NCBI RefSeq assembly: GCF_013409595.1 | Contig: NZ_JACCBD010000001.1 | Span: 992,001 to 1,056,000 of the forward strand | Direction of reading: 5' to 3' | Source of the DNA: Leucobacter aridicollis | Lineage (GTDB): Bacteria; Actinomycetota; Actinomycetes; Actinomycetales; Microbacteriaceae | Length of the DNA stretch: 64,000 nucleotides | In this document: piece after piece, positions 28,091 through 37,262 of the stretch | Position numbering within the stretch: position 1 is the stretch's first letter | Layout: each line of letters starts with the position of its first letter | Made by a program: the position numbers and the translations under genes | Notes under the pieces: generated by a model | Seen by the model: only the letters and a program-made list of their open reading frames with translations | Told to the model about the DNA's origin: nothing | Database searches by the model: none

Positions 28091-29245
28091 GTGGCAGCAG
28101 TGAATTTGGGAATGCCGAAGGTGCCGGAAGTATTGGCACCGCGGCGCAAGACCCGTCAAATCAAGGTCGGCTCAGTCGGCGTGGGCAGTGACTCGCAGAT
28201 CTCTGTGCAGTCGATGACCACGACTCCGACGACCGACATCAACGGAACGCTCCAGCAGATCGCCGAGCTCACGGCGGCCGGATGCGACATCGTGCGCGTC
28301 GCGGTGCCAAGCCAGGACGACGCGGATGTGTTGCACATCATCGCGAAGAAGAGCCAGATTCCGGTGATCGCCGACATCCACTTCCAGCCGCGCTACATCT
28401 ATGCGGCCATCGATGCCGGGTGCGCCGCGGTTCGCGTGAACCCCGGCAACATCCGCCAGTTCGACGGCAACGTCGGGGCGATCGCGAAGGCCGCCAAGGA
28501 CGCGGGCGTCTCGCTCAGGATCGGCGTGAACGCCGGCTCCCTCGACCGTCGCCTGCTGCAGAAGTACGGCAAGCCCACCGCCGAGGCGCTCGTCGAGAGC
28601 GCCGTCTGGGAGGCGTCGCTCTTCGAAGAGCACGACTTCCACGACTTCAAGATCTCGGTGAAGCACAACGACCCCATCGTCATGACGAAGGCCTACCGGC
28701 AGCTCGCTGCCGCCGGCGACTGGCCGCTGCACCTCGGCGTGACCGAGGCCGGTCCCGCGTTCCAGGGCACCATCAAGAGTGCCACCGCGTTTGGCATTCT
28801 GCTGTCCGAGGGCATCGGCGACACCATTCGCGTGTCGCTGTCGGCGCCCCCTGTCGAGGAGGTCAAGGTCGGCCTGCAGATCTTGCAGTCGCTGAACCTT
28901 CGCGAGCGCAAGCTTGAGATCGTGTCGTGCCCATCGTGTGGCCGCGCGCAGGTCGACGTGTACACGCTCGCCGAGGAGGTCACCAAGGGCCTTGAGGGCA
29001 TGACGGTGCCGCTGCGCGTCGCTGTCATGGGATGCGTCGTGAACGGCCCCGGCGAGGCGCGCGAGGCAGACCTCGGTGTCGCCTCGGGCAACGGCAAGGG
29101 CCAGATCTTCGTGAAGGGCGAGGTCATCAAGACCGTTCCCGAGTCCGAGATTGTCGCCACCCTGATCGAGGAAGCGAACCGTATCGCCGACGAGATGGGG
29201 CACGAGCGCGAGTCCGGCGCCCCGGAGGTTCTCGCCGTCAAGTAG
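28091..29245 (+). CDS. ispG: 4-hydroxy-3-methylbut-2-enyl diphosphate synthase
   Basis: A 384-residue Fe-S enzyme (GcpE) of the non-mevalonate isoprenoid pathway converting MEcPP to HMBPP. Landmarks: [16 protein letters not shown] near the N-terminus, [18 protein letters not shown], and C-terminal cluster cysteines in [11 protein letters not shown] and [18 protein letters not shown]. The GTG at 28091 is supported by TAGACT at 28078-28083. Functionally partnered with dxr, found here about 13 kb upstream. Confidence 0.95.
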   Translation: MAAVNLGMPKVPEVLAPRRKTRQIKVGSVGVGSDSQISVQSMTTTPTTDINGTLQQIAELTAAGCDIVRVAVPSQDDADVLHIIAKKSQIPVIADIHFQPRYIYAAIDAGCAAVRVNPGNIRQFDGNVGAIAKAAKDAGVSLRIGVNAGSLDRRLLQKYGKPTAEALVESAVWEASLFEEHDFHDFKISVKHNDPIVMTKAYRQLAAAGDWPLHLGVTEAGPAFQGTIKSATAFGILLSEGIGDTIRVSLSAPPVEEVKVGLQILQSLNLRERKLEIVSCPSCGRAQVDVYTLAEEVTKGLEGMTVPLRVAVMGCVVNGPGEAREADLGVASGNGKGQIFVKGEVIKTVPESEIVATLIEEANRIADEMGHERESGAPEVLAVK

Positions 29246-29332
29246 CGATCGCTACGCTCTCGCGGCCCCAGCCGCCAGCACGGTCCGGGCCCCAACAGGC
29301 CCCGACTGCCAGCGCGGCCCCGGTGCCGATGC

Positions 29333-29377
29333 GGCCCCAATCCATGCGATCTGCAGATCGTATCCAGGATTGGGGCC
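29333..29377. terminator. Long hairpin after ispG, containing motif copy 3
   Basis: Perfect 11-base arms GGCCCCAATCC (29333-29343) and GGATTGGGGCC (29367-29377) enclose ATGCGATCTGCAGATCGTAT, itself nearly a perfect palindrome. GTTCTT follows. It could terminate ispG transcription, although the T run is poor. The inner sequence carries the same ATGCGATCTGC word found at 1570 and 12564, so the element may be a dispersed repeat that also serves as terminator. Confidence 0.5.
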
Positions 29378-29436
29378 GTTCTTGCATTTCAACTGCAGAT
29401 CTCCAGACGTGCGTTCGAGGGGACCCGGCTTGCACG

Positions 29437-29465
29437 ACTATACACTGTGAGTATACGCTCGGTGT
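29437..29465 (+). promoter_or_regulatory. Promoter/operator of the PadR-ABC operon
   Basis: Around CACTGTGA a dyad TATAC-actgtga-GTATA (29440-29456) is visible, and TACGCT at 29454-29459 is a -10-like box six bases before the ATG at 29466. The dyad overlapping the promoter is the kind of site expected for autorepression by the PadR protein encoded immediately downstream. Confidence 0.5.
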
Positions 29466-29999
29466 ATGGCAACCATGGACTCCTCACATGCCCTCCTCGG
29501 GCTGCTCGGAACGGGCTCAGGCTACGGGTACGACCTGAAGCACGACTACGATCGGCATTTCGGCGCAGAGAAGCCGCTCGCGTTCGGGCAGGTGTATGCG
29601 ACGCTCGCTCGCCTCATGAAGCACGGCTTCATCGCGCTGCTCGGCGACGAAGCCGGAGGCGGGCCAGACCGCAAACGCTACGAGATTACGCCGGCCGGCC
29701 GCGCCGAGCTCGAAGATTGGCTGTTCTCCGCTGACACCCCCTCGCCGGCGCTCCAGAGCAACCTGTTCGCGAAGACGATCATCGCGCTGTTGCTCGACGA
29801 CGACGCCGCACGGCTGCTCGATCTCCAGCGTGCCGAACACCTCGAGCGGATGCGCGAGCTGACGCGGCGAAAGTTGGGCGCTGATCTTGCCACGGTGCTC
29901 GTCTGCGACCACGCACTGTTCCACATCGAGGCTGACCTCCGGTGGATCGAGCTCACTTCGGCAAGGCTCGGCGAACTGCGGTCGGAGGTGGCGCGATGA
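29466..29999 (+). CDS. PadR-family transcriptional regulator
   Basis: A 177-residue regulator with the PadR winged helix in residues 1-85 (HALLGLLGTGSGYGYDLKH, FGQVYATLARLMKHGFI, KRYEITPAGRAELEDWL) and the C-terminal dimerising helical domain. PadR proteins repress efflux or detoxification genes and release on binding a small ligand. It overlaps the ABC ATPase start by four bases (ATGA), so it heads a three-gene operon and probably controls it. Confidence 0.9.
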   Translation: MATMDSSHALLGLLGTGSGYGYDLKHDYDRHFGAEKPLAFGQVYATLARLMKHGFIALLGDEAGGGPDRKRYEITPAGRAELEDWLFSADTPSPALQSNLFAKTIIALLLDDDAARLLDLQRAEHLERMRELTRRKLGADLATVLVCDHALFHIEADLRWIELTSARLGELRSEVAR

Positions 30000-30685
30000 A
30001 TCCCGTGCTCAGCGTCAGCGGCATCGAACGGTCATTCGGCATGGACGTCGCCCTGCGCGGCGTCGACCTCGACGTCGCGCAGGGCGAGATCCTCGCGATC
30101 ATGGGGCCATCGGGTTCCGGCAAGTCGACACTGCTGCACATCCTCGCCGGAGTGCTCACTCCCGACGCCGGCACCGCGACCTACCGCGACCCGGCAACCA
30201 GCGAGACCGCGGAACTCAGCGCGCTCGGCGAGGCGGCACGGGCGAAGCTTCGGCTCAGCGAATTCGGCTTCATCTTCCAATTCGGGCAGCTGCTCCCGGA
30301 CCTCAGCGCGGTCGACAACGTATCGTTGCCGCTGTTGCTCGCCGGGCAGCCTCGAAAAGTCGCGCTCCGGCAGGCGCGCCGGTGGCTTGAGCGCCTGGGG
30401 CTCGACGCCCACGCGCAGAAGCTTCCGTCGGAGCTGTCGGGCGGCCAAGCGCAGCGCGTCGCGATCGCCCGCGCACTCGTCACCGCCCCCAAAGTGATCT
30501 TTGCCGACGAGCCGACAGGGGCGCTCGACTCCCTCTCTGCTGAGCAGGTGATGCTCACGCTCACCGAGCTTTCCCGCGCCTCAGGAACGACGGTGGTGCT
30601 CGTCACACACGACGCACGCACCGCCGCGTACGCGGACCGTGAGATCGTCGTGCGCGACGGCAAGCTGTCGGGGCTGGCCCGATGA
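29996..30685 (+). CDS. ABC transporter ATP-binding protein (MacB/LolD type)
   Basis: A 229-residue ATPase. Walker A is GPSGSGKSTLL, signature LSGGQAQR, Walker B VIFADEPTGALDS followed by the H-loop region VLVTHD. These features place it in the MacB/LolD-like class that works with FtsX-type permeases. The start at 29996 (MNPVLSVSGI) overlaps the stop of the padR gene; the frame is open a further 54 bases upstream. Overlaps the permease start by four bases. Confidence 0.93.
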   Translation: MNPVLSVSGIERSFGMDVALRGVDLDVAQGEILAIMGPSGSGKSTLLHILAGVLTPDAGTATYRDPATSETAELSALGEAARAKLRLSEFGFIFQFGQLLPDLSAVDNVSLPLLLAGQPRKVALRQARRWLERLGLDAHAQKLPSELSGGQAQRVAIARALVTAPKVIFADEPTGALDSLSAEQVMLTLTELSRASGTTVVLVTHDARTAAYADREIVVRDGKLSGLAR

Positions 30686-32946
30686 AGGCGCTGACACTCG
30701 GCTGGGTGCTTGCCTCGCGAGAGCGTGGCGGGTCGAAACGCCTCGTCGGCATCGCCGCGGGTGTCGCGGTCGGCGTCGCGCTGCTGTTGCTCGTCATCGC
30801 GGCCTACCAGGCGCTCGGCGACCGGAGCGCCCGGTCGACCTGGCCACTCGATAGTGCCTTCAAGACGGGCCAGGTCGCCGAGCTCGAGTTCGGCGACGAC
30901 ACCCTGTGGGTCGCGCCGAGCGGCATGCTCGGAGCCCCGGGCGACTACTACGACGGCCAGGCGATCACGCGGGTCTCGATCGCGGCGACCCCGCAGTCGA
31001 CGGTCGCGGTGCCGGGCATCGAGCGCGCCCCGCAACCGGGGGAGTACTACGCCTCGCCTGCACTCGCGGCGCTGATCGACGGCACCCCCGCGGACGAGCT
31101 CGGGGACCGCTTCGGCACGCGGATCGGCATCGTCGGCCCCGATGCGCTCCTCGGCCCAGAAACCATGCTCGCGATCGTCGGCGCCGACGCAGCCGCCGTC
31201 GAACCGATGCTCGGAGCGAGCCTGCACGCGGAACTCTCAGGCGTCCGCTTCCCGACACCCGCGTACGCGATGATCGCGATTGTCGGCGGGATCGCCGTCC
31301 TCTTCCCCGTCGTCGTACTCATCTCGATCGTCACCAAGCTCGGGCAGGCCGCACGTACCGAGCGGTTCTCGACGATCCGGCTCATCGGCGCATCGCCGCG
31401 GCTCGTCGCCATGCTCGCGGCGCTCGAGGCCGTCGTCCCAGCGCTCGCCGGGGCGCTCGCCGGAGTCGGGCTCTTCTACGCCGTTCGTCCGCTCGCGGCG
31501 CTCGTCGAGATCGAAGGATCACGATTCTTCGTGAGCGACCTCGCCGTTCCTGCCTGGGCGATGATCGCCGCCGCACTCGGGACGGCACTGCTCGCCGGCC
31601 TGGTCGCGTTCGGTACCGCGCTGCGCACCGGCCTGGGGCCGCTCGGCGGAAGCCGCGAACAGCAGGAGCGCCGGCCTCGATGGTGGTCGCTTGTGCCGCT
31701 TGGGCTCGGCGCGGTCGTGATCGCCGCGCCCGCAGTCGTCGCAGCCGCGGGGCTCGACGTGCGGGTCCCCGACGTCGCCGTCCTTGTCGGGTTCATTCTC
31801 ATCACCGTTGGACTCGTGCTCGCCGGGCCGTGGCTTGCCGCTGCCGTCAGCCGCTTCGGCGCCCGACGCGCGAACGATGCGGCAGGGGTGCTCGCGATGC
31901 GCAGGATCGCACGCCACCCGCGCGCAACCTTCCGGTCGGTGAGTGGCCTCGTGCTCGCGCTGTTCGTGGTGACGGTGTTCGCTGTCGGAACGACGACAGA
32001 GATCGTTGACGAGGTCGCCGACGTGCCGGCGACCGAACTCGTGCCTGCCGACGCGCTGGTTACGAACCTCGGGTTCGAAGCCGACGAAGCGGAACAGGAG
32101 CGGGCGCTCGCTCGCGTCGCCGCCGCTGACGGGGTCGACCGCGTCGTTCGGGTCGGCTGGTACGACGACGAGACCGCGGGCGCTGACGGTGAGCAGGGCG
32201 ACGCCGGCGACGCGTCCGCCGAGGCGAACGGCGAAGCGCTCGGTGGCGGCTTCGTCGTGTCGGCGGCGGACGCGGCGGCGCTCGGCCTCGACGCGGGGAG
32301 CGCCGAGTGGCTGTGGATCGAACAGCCCTACTTCAGCCCCTTCGAGATCGGCAGAGACATTGACACCGCCCCGATGACCGCAGCGGCCGCTGCCACCGCG
32401 ACGCCGGCGCTCGTCACCGTGCTCACCGACGGGCAACCTGGCTCGCGTGAGCGGGCGCGGACCGCCATAACGACCAGCGGCCTCACTGTCGCTGGCCTGC
32501 CAGCGACGCGGGCGGAGAGTACAGATGCGAGCGCGACCCGGTTCGCGCGGCAGTACGTCAGCCTTGCCTGGATCGGGATCCTGATCGCCACGCTCATCTC
32601 GGCGATCTCGCTGTCTGTCTCGACAGTCGCGGGCATGATCGATCGACGGCGCCAGCTTGGCCTGTTGCGGCTGAGCGGGATGCCAGCAGCGACGCTCCGG
32701 CGAATGATTGTGGTCGAGACCGCGCTGCCGCTCGCGACGGTGTTCCTGCTCACGGTCGGCCTCGGCTTCCTCACCGCGTGGGCCGTCGTCGTCGCGTTGA
32801 GCGGGGGCGACCGAGGCGTGACGCTCCCCGACGTCGGCTACCTCGGGCTCATCGGGATCTGCCTGGGGCTCGCTGCCGCCGCGATCCTCGTCGTGTTCCG
32901 CACAGTGCGAAGTGAGCTGCCGCTCGCCGCGACCCGGTTCGAATAG
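30682..32946 (+). CDS. FtsX-like ABC transporter permease
   Basis: A 754-residue membrane protein: one N-terminal helix (about residues 24-44), an extracytoplasmic domain, and two groups of helices around residues 195-410 and 625-750, with FtsX-like core sequences. The second group is separated by an Asp/Glu/Ala-rich extracytoplasmic domain. It pairs with the ATPase just upstream. The substrate may be an antimicrobial peptide, lipid or lipoprotein; PadR control favours a toxic compound, which is inference. Confidence 0.87.
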   Translation: MKALTLGWVLASRERGGSKRLVGIAAGVAVGVALLLLVIAAYQALGDRSARSTWPLDSAFKTGQVAELEFGDDTLWVAPSGMLGAPGDYYDGQAITRVSIAATPQSTVAVPGIERAPQPGEYYASPALAALIDGTPADELGDRFGTRIGIVGPDALLGPETMLAIVGADAAAVEPMLGASLHAELSGVRFPTPAYAMIAIVGGIAVLFPVVVLISIVTKLGQAARTERFSTIRLIGASPRLVAMLAALEAVVPALAGALAGVGLFYAVRPLAALVEIEGSRFFVSDLAVPAWAMIAAALGTALLAGLVAFGTALRTGLGPLGGSREQQERRPRWWSLVPLGLGAVVIAAPAVVAAAGLDVRVPDVAVLVGFILITVGLVLAGPWLAAAVSRFGARRANDAAGVLAMRRIARHPRATFRSVSGLVLALFVVTVFAVGTTTEIVDEVADVPATELVPADALVTNLGFEADEAEQERALARVAAADGVDRVVRVGWYDDETAGADGEQGDAGDASAEANGEALGGGFVVSAADAAALGLDAGSAEWLWIEQPYFSPFEIGRDIDTAPMTAAAAATATPALVTVLTDGQPGSRERARTAITTSGLTVAGLPATRAESTDASATRFARQYVSLAWIGILIATLISAISLSVSTVAGMIDRRRQLGLLRLSGMPAATLRRMIVVETALPLATVFLLTVGLGFLTAWAVVVALSGGDRGVTLPDVGYLGLIGICLGLAAAAILVVFRTVRSELPLAATRFE

Positions 32947-32958
32947 GGCGCGGAGGAG

Positions 32959-34485
32959 TCAGGCCGCGACGAGCTCGATCGTGCCGGTCGCGACATCGGC
33001 CCGCACCACTCGGACGCGGGCGTGGCGTCCCGCGACGAGCGCGCCGCCCGGATTGGGGACGCGCGCGGTGACGGCAGGGTCAACGATCTGCACTCGCGCG
33101 GTCTCGCCGCGAGCTTCGAGCACGACCGCGTCAAACGCTTCCCCGGCGCGGTCGCGGAGCAGCGCGGCCTCGATCCTGTCGAGCGCCTCCGAGTTGAGCC
33201 TGCCCGCGATCGCGGCTGAGGATCGCATGAGCCCGGGGACCTCGCCGAGGCTCGCGAGCGCCCACTCCGGCACATCGCGGCCAGCGCAGAGGGCCTCGCA
33301 GATCGCGAGCCCCCACCTGTCGACGAGCCGCCGAAGTGGTGCGGTCACGTGCGCGTACGGGGCCGCGATCGCGGCCTGCTCGGGATGCTCGGGCGGTGCG
33401 AGCGTCACGCCGTCGTGCGTCACGCCGAACGCGGCGTAATCCGCGCCGCGGAAGAGGCTTGACGCGGCGTGCAGCACGGCGGCGCCCGCCGGCGTGTCAG
33501 CTGGGACGGTTCGGAGGTATTCGCCGTAAGGGATGCCGTCCGGCCAGGGGAGCCCGAGCGCAGCGACGCGGCCGTGAAACTCGGCGAGCGCGGTGGCGTC
33601 GGGCGGCAACATCGTGCGAAGGATCCCGATCCCGCCGTCAAGCATGATCCTGCCTGCCGCCATCCCGGTGAGGAGGGACAGCTGGGCGTTCCACTCCTCG
33701 ACACGGAGCGGGAACCGGCGCTCGATCCGGTAGCCGTGCTCGTCGCGGACAACCTCCTCTTCGGCCATGTTCAGGCTCGCACCGCCGCGCGCCCGCTCGC
33801 AGGCGATCCGGAGCTCGCCGACCACCGGGAGAAGCGCGAGGGCCGCGGCTGCGGCTGCGGTGCCTGTGGGCGGGGCCCCGGCACCCGCGGCACCGGTGCC
33901 AGGCCCGGCCGTGCCCGAATCGACAGCGACCTGCGCCGACGCATAGTCGAGCTTCGCGCGGGAACGGATCCGGGCGCGCTCGACGCGGGCAGGGCCGACA
34001 TCCGCCCCGTCGAGCGCGGCACGGCCATCGGCGTCGAGCTCGATCGTCCAGACGAACGCGCTCCGATCCTCGTTCGGGAGCAGCGAGGCGCGCCCCTCAC
34101 TGAGTTCGCGCGGGTGCAGCGGCACCGACCCGTCCGGAAGATAGAGGGTCTGGCCGCGGCGCCGTGCCTCGGCGTCGAGCGCGCCGCACGGCGCCACAAA
34201 GCCCGGCACGTCGGCGATCGCGTAGCGGAGCATGAACCCGGCGCGGCCGGTGCGCTCGATATGGAACGCCTGGTCGAGGTCACGCGACTCCGCTGGGTCG
34301 AGCGTCACAAACTCGATGTCGCGGAGGTCGAGATCGGGGACGGGCGGCGCGGCCGAGACGGCCTCTGCGAGCGCTTCCGGTGGGAACGCGTCGACGATCC
34401 CGTTCGCCTCCCTGAGCGCGGTGAGCGCCGCGGCGAGCTGGCCGCCTGGCGCGTGAGGTGCGATGTGCGTCCGCCTGCTGGGCAT
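32959..34485 (-). CDS. RNB-domain ribonuclease (RNase II/R family)
   Basis: A 508-residue protein containing an RNB catalytic domain. The active-site motif is FVTLDPAESRDLDQAFHIER, with the aspartates that bind magnesium, followed by YAIADVPGFV and the conserved AEARRRGQTLYLPDGSVPLHP strand. It lacks the flanking cold-shock domains of full RNase R and ends in a short beta-rich segment. It should degrade RNA 3' to 5'. A Gly/Ala-rich low-complexity insertion (bases ~33830-33930) interrupts the domain. Divergent from the LOG-family gene with only 47 bases between. Confidence 0.87.
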   Translation of the reverse strand: MPSRRTHIAPHAPGGQLAAALTALREANGIVDAFPPEALAEAVSAAPPVPDLDLRDIEFVTLDPAESRDLDQAFHIERTGRAGFMLRYAIADVPGFVAPCGALDAEARRRGQTLYLPDGSVPLHPRELSEGRASLLPNEDRSAFVWTIELDADGRAALDGADVGPARVERARIRSRAKLDYASAQVAVDSGTAGPGTGAAGAGAPPTGTAAAAAALALLPVVGELRIACERARGGASLNMAEEEVVRDEHGYRIERRFPLRVEEWNAQLSLLTGMAAGRIMLDGGIGILRTMLPPDATALAEFHGRVAALGLPWPDGIPYGEYLRTVPADTPAGAAVLHAASSLFRGADYAAFGVTHDGVTLAPPEHPEQAAIAAPYAHVTAPLRRLVDRWGLAICEALCAGRDVPEWALASLGEVPGLMRSSAAIAGRLNSEALDRIEAALLRDRAGEAFDAVVLEARGETARVQIVDPAVTARVPNPGGALVAGRHARVRVVRADVATGTIELVAA

Positions 34486-34532
34486 GGTCGTAGCCTAGCG
34501 CCTCGGCCCCAACAAACTCCTAGACTGGGGGC

Positions 34533-35594
34533 ATGACAGCCGCAGCGAGTGACCAGACCACGGAAGCCGTAGACGCCCTTCTCAAAGTGGCCGGGGTGAC
34601 GCAGCAGCGCGGGCTCGTTCGGAGGATCGTCGAGGCAGGCCTCGGGCTGTCCGCAGACGCCGCTTCACGGCTGGACCTGAAGATCTCTGCCGCGGCGCTC
34701 GAAGAGATGCGGGAGGCCTTCGCCCTATTCGCCCCCTACGCTGGCGTGCGGAAGGCGACGATCTTCGGGTCCGCGCGCACGCAGCCGGGCGACCTGCTCT
34801 ACACCGCGGCGGAGGCGAGCGCGCGGGCACTCTCGGACGACGACTGGATGGTCGTGACCGGCGCCGGTCCAGGGATCATGGAGGCCGCCGCAATCGGGGC
34901 AGGCGCCGAGCACTCCCTCGGGGTCTCGATCCGGCTGCCCTTCGAGGAAGAGCCGAATGCGTTCGTCGCGAACGATGAACGGCACGTCGCGATGAAGTAC
35001 TTCTTCACCCGGAAGCTCATGCTCGTGAAGGAATCGAGCGCCTTCATCTGCCTGCCCGGCGGATTCGGCACGATGGACGGGACGTTCGAGCTACTCACCC
35101 TGCAGCAGACGGGAAAGATGGCGCCCGTACCGATCGTACTGCTCGACCGGCCGGGCGGAACCTACTGGGAGGGATTCAAGAGCTTCGTGCTCAACGAGCT
35201 CGAGCGCGGGGGCTTCGTCACGCCGGGCGACCTCGACCGCGTCCTCATCACGGACTCCGCAGACGCCGCCGTCGAGCACGTGCACGGTTTCTGGAGCAAC
35301 TACACGGACCTGCGCTGGTTCCCGACCCACGTGCCAGGCGAGCGTGACGCGCTGCTGCTGTACGTGCGGACGGCTCCGACCGCGGCGCAGCTTGCCGAGC
35401 TCACCGAACGCTTTGGGTTCATGCTCGCGGCCGGAGCGATTGAGGTCGTGGAGCCCTACGCCGAAGAAGGATCGGAGCGCGCCAACCTCGTGCGGGTACG
35501 CCTGGTGCCCCGGCCGCACGCGATCGGGGAACTCTACCGGCTCATCTGGGCGTTGAACGAGATGGTGCCCGGCGACCCGTCGACGGAGGAATAG
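34533..35594 (+). CDS. LOG-family (TIGR00730-like) protein
   Basis: A 353-residue protein with the Rossmann-like LOG domain: KATIFGSARTQPGD, VVTGAGPGIMEAAAIGA, FTRKLMLVKESSAFI and ICLPGGFGTMDGTFELL. The family includes cytokinin-activating phosphoribohydrolases and nucleotide 5'-monophosphate nucleosidases (PpnN). The final ~110 residues are an extra domain not found in short LOG proteins, as in longer actinobacterial homologues. TAGACT at 34521-34526 supports a leaderless ATG. Confidence 0.85.
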   Translation: MTAAASDQTTEAVDALLKVAGVTQQRGLVRRIVEAGLGLSADAASRLDLKISAAALEEMREAFALFAPYAGVRKATIFGSARTQPGDLLYTAAEASARALSDDDWMVVTGAGPGIMEAAAIGAGAEHSLGVSIRLPFEEEPNAFVANDERHVAMKYFFTRKLMLVKESSAFICLPGGFGTMDGTFELLTLQQTGKMAPVPIVLLDRPGGTYWEGFKSFVLNELERGGFVTPGDLDRVLITDSADAAVEHVHGFWSNYTDLRWFPTHVPGERDALLLYVRTAPTAAQLAELTERFGFMLAAGAIEVVEPYAEEGSERANLVRVRLVPRPHAIGELYRLIWALNEMVPGDPSTEE

Positions 35595-35596
35595 CC

Positions 35597-35965
35597 GTGG
35601 GCGCGGCACCCGGCTCAGGCGACGACGCGTTTCGTGCCGCGCTCGCGGACGCGCGTACGGAGGTCGCCGGACGCCTGGCCGATCTCGAGCGCACCCTGGC
35701 CGAGCTTGTGCGCAGCCGCGAGTCAGCGAACGATGACGACGAGCACGACCCTGAGGGCGTGACGCTCTCCTCCGAGTGGTCCCGGCTCAGCGGCCTCGCG
35801 GACGCGGCGCGCACCGAACTCGCCGAGGCAGACGTGGCGCTCGAGCGGTGGGCGGCAGGCCGCTATGGTGTGTGCGAGAACTGCGGTGGGCCGATCCCTG
35901 TCGAGCGGCTCGAGGTGCGCCCGTTCGCGACGCGCTGCGTGCCGTGCGCGAGTCTGCGGCGCTGA
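35597..35965 (+). CDS. TraR/DksA-type zinc-finger protein
   Basis: A 122-residue protein with a coiled-coil-like N-terminal region and a C4 zinc finger GVCENCGGPIPVERLEVRPF...CVPC of the DksA/TraR type. DksA-like proteins reach into the RNA polymerase secondary channel; small actinobacterial members are mostly uncharacterised. GTG start two bases after the upstream stop, with GGAGGA inside the upstream gene's end, so it is co-translated with the LOG-family gene. Confidence 0.85.
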   Translation: MGAAPGSGDDAFRAALADARTEVAGRLADLERTLAELVRSRESANDDDEHDPEGVTLSSEWSRLSGLADAARTELAEADVALERWAAGRYGVCENCGGPIPVERLEVRPFATRCVPCASLRR

Positions 35966-36057
35966 CAGGAGCCGTCGACGTGCGACGCCGCGGGGCGGTT
36001 GTCCACAGATCGCGCGAGGCGGTCGCCGTGCGCGGGGCTCGTCGCAATCCTTGAGAC

Positions 36058-37050
36058 ATGAACAGGCCCGCACGCCAGTTGCCAGCAGACCTCGGCGACG
36101 CGTTTCTGCGGTCGGAGGCGATCGCCGCTGGCGTCTCCCCTCGACGCTTGCGAAATGCTGACCTTGACACGCCATTTCGAGGCGTACGGAGGAAACGCGT
36201 TGATCCGTGCAGCATGTCGCAGCCTGGGCCGACCGGGCAGGTTTCCGCCGGTCACGCGAGCGCTGCTCACCCGCTCGCCCGACGGCGGGCCGAGCACCTC
36301 GAGCGGGCAAGGCTCTACAGCCTGATCGCGTCCGATGGCGCGTTCTTCTGCGGCAGAACGGCTGCGGTGATCCTGGGGCTCCCCGTTGCGCTCAAGCCCG
36401 CTCAAGATCTCGAGGTTGGGCGGCTATATCCCGCCCGCGCACCGCGAGCGCGGAGCATCCGGGGCGTCCAAGCTCGGCCAGCCCTCGTCACGCTGCAGTC
36501 GACGGCGGGGCTGCGCACGACCAGCCCGTCGACAACGTGGGCGATGCTCGGCCGCTGGCTCAGCCTGGAAGAACTTGTAGTGCTCGGCGACGCGATTGTG
36601 AACGACTCGCGCTTTGGGCGGGACGCGCCGACCGCGCTTGATGCGGCCGCGAACGCGCCAGGACGGCCTCGCGCGCGGCTGCTCAGGGAGGCGCTCTCGC
36701 TCGTGCGCGTAGGCAGTGCTTCTCCGCCCGAGACTCAGCTGCGGTTGGCGCTTCGCGCTGCTCGCCTACCCGAGCCCGAGCTCGATGTTGACGTGCGGGA
36801 CGCGAGCGGGGGTCTCCTAGGGCGGAGCGAGCTCGCGTATCCGGAGAGCCGGGTTGCGATTGAGTACGAGAGCGACCACCACCGCGTTGACCAGCGGCAG
36901 TGGAACCGCGACATCGAGAAGTATCAGGCCTACGCCGAGTCAGGCTGGCGCATCATCCGGGTGACCGCGGCCATGCTGTACACCAACAGGGATGAGATGG
37001 TCAGGCAGGTTGCGGATGCCCTCGCAGTGGCAGGGCGTCCAGCCCGGTAG
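36058..37050 (+). CDS. AbiEi-like N-terminus plus DUF559/Vsr-like nuclease-fold protein
   Basis: A 330-residue protein of a type common in actinobacteria. The N-terminal part (DAFLRSEAIAAGVSPRRLRNADL...FRGVRRKR) resembles the AbiEi antitoxin winged-helix domain. The C-terminal part (about residues 230-325) has the DUF559/very-short-patch-repair fold: LLGRSELAYPESRVAIEYES, then DIEKYQAYAESGWRIIRVT. The E-x-x motif in VAIEYE fits a PD-(D/E)xK nuclease, but catalytic activity is unproven. No toxin partner is adjacent. Confidence 0.7.
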   Translation: MNRPARQLPADLGDAFLRSEAIAAGVSPRRLRNADLDTPFRGVRRKRVDPCSMSQPGPTGQVSAGHASAAHPLARRRAEHLERARLYSLIASDGAFFCGRTAAVILGLPVALKPAQDLEVGRLYPARAPRARSIRGVQARPALVTLQSTAGLRTTSPSTTWAMLGRWLSLEELVVLGDAIVNDSRFGRDAPTALDAAANAPGRPRARLLREALSLVRVGSASPPETQLRLALRAARLPEPELDVDVRDASGGLLGRSELAYPESRVAIEYESDHHRVDQRQWNRDIEKYQAYAESGWRIIRVTAAMLYTNRDEMVRQVADALAVAGRPAR

Positions 37051-37071
37051 TCCCAGTGGCTCTGCAGTGCC

Positions 37072-37131
37072 AGTCACGGAGGTGCCAGCCACAGAGGTGC
37101 CAGTCATGGAGTTGGCAGTCCTGGAGTTGGC
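37072..37131 (+). repeat. 15-base tandem repeat, four units
   Basis: Units: AGTCACGGAGGTGCC (37072-37086), AGCCACAGAGGTGCC (37087-37101), AGTCATGGAGTTGGC (37102-37116), AGTCCTGGAGTTGGC (37117-37131). Adjacent units differ by one to four bases. The last unit runs into the first hairpin. Confidence 0.75.
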
Positions 37132-37176
37132 AGTTGTGGTCGCTTACGGGCCGCCAGAACGACCACTAGTGCCAAC
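37126..37176. repeat. Intergenic hairpin A
   Basis: Left arm GTTGGCAGTTGTGGTCG (37126-37142) pairs with CGACCACTAGTGCCAAC (37160-37176) at 14 of 17 positions around a 17-base loop. The left arm is the same word as in hairpin B. Confidence 0.65.
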
Positions 37177-37262
37177 CCGGGCGGGGTGGAGGAGCCTGGG
37201 GGAGATATCTTGCCCACGGCCCCACCTGCCGCCCGCCTCCTGCCTCCTGCCGCCTGCCGTGA

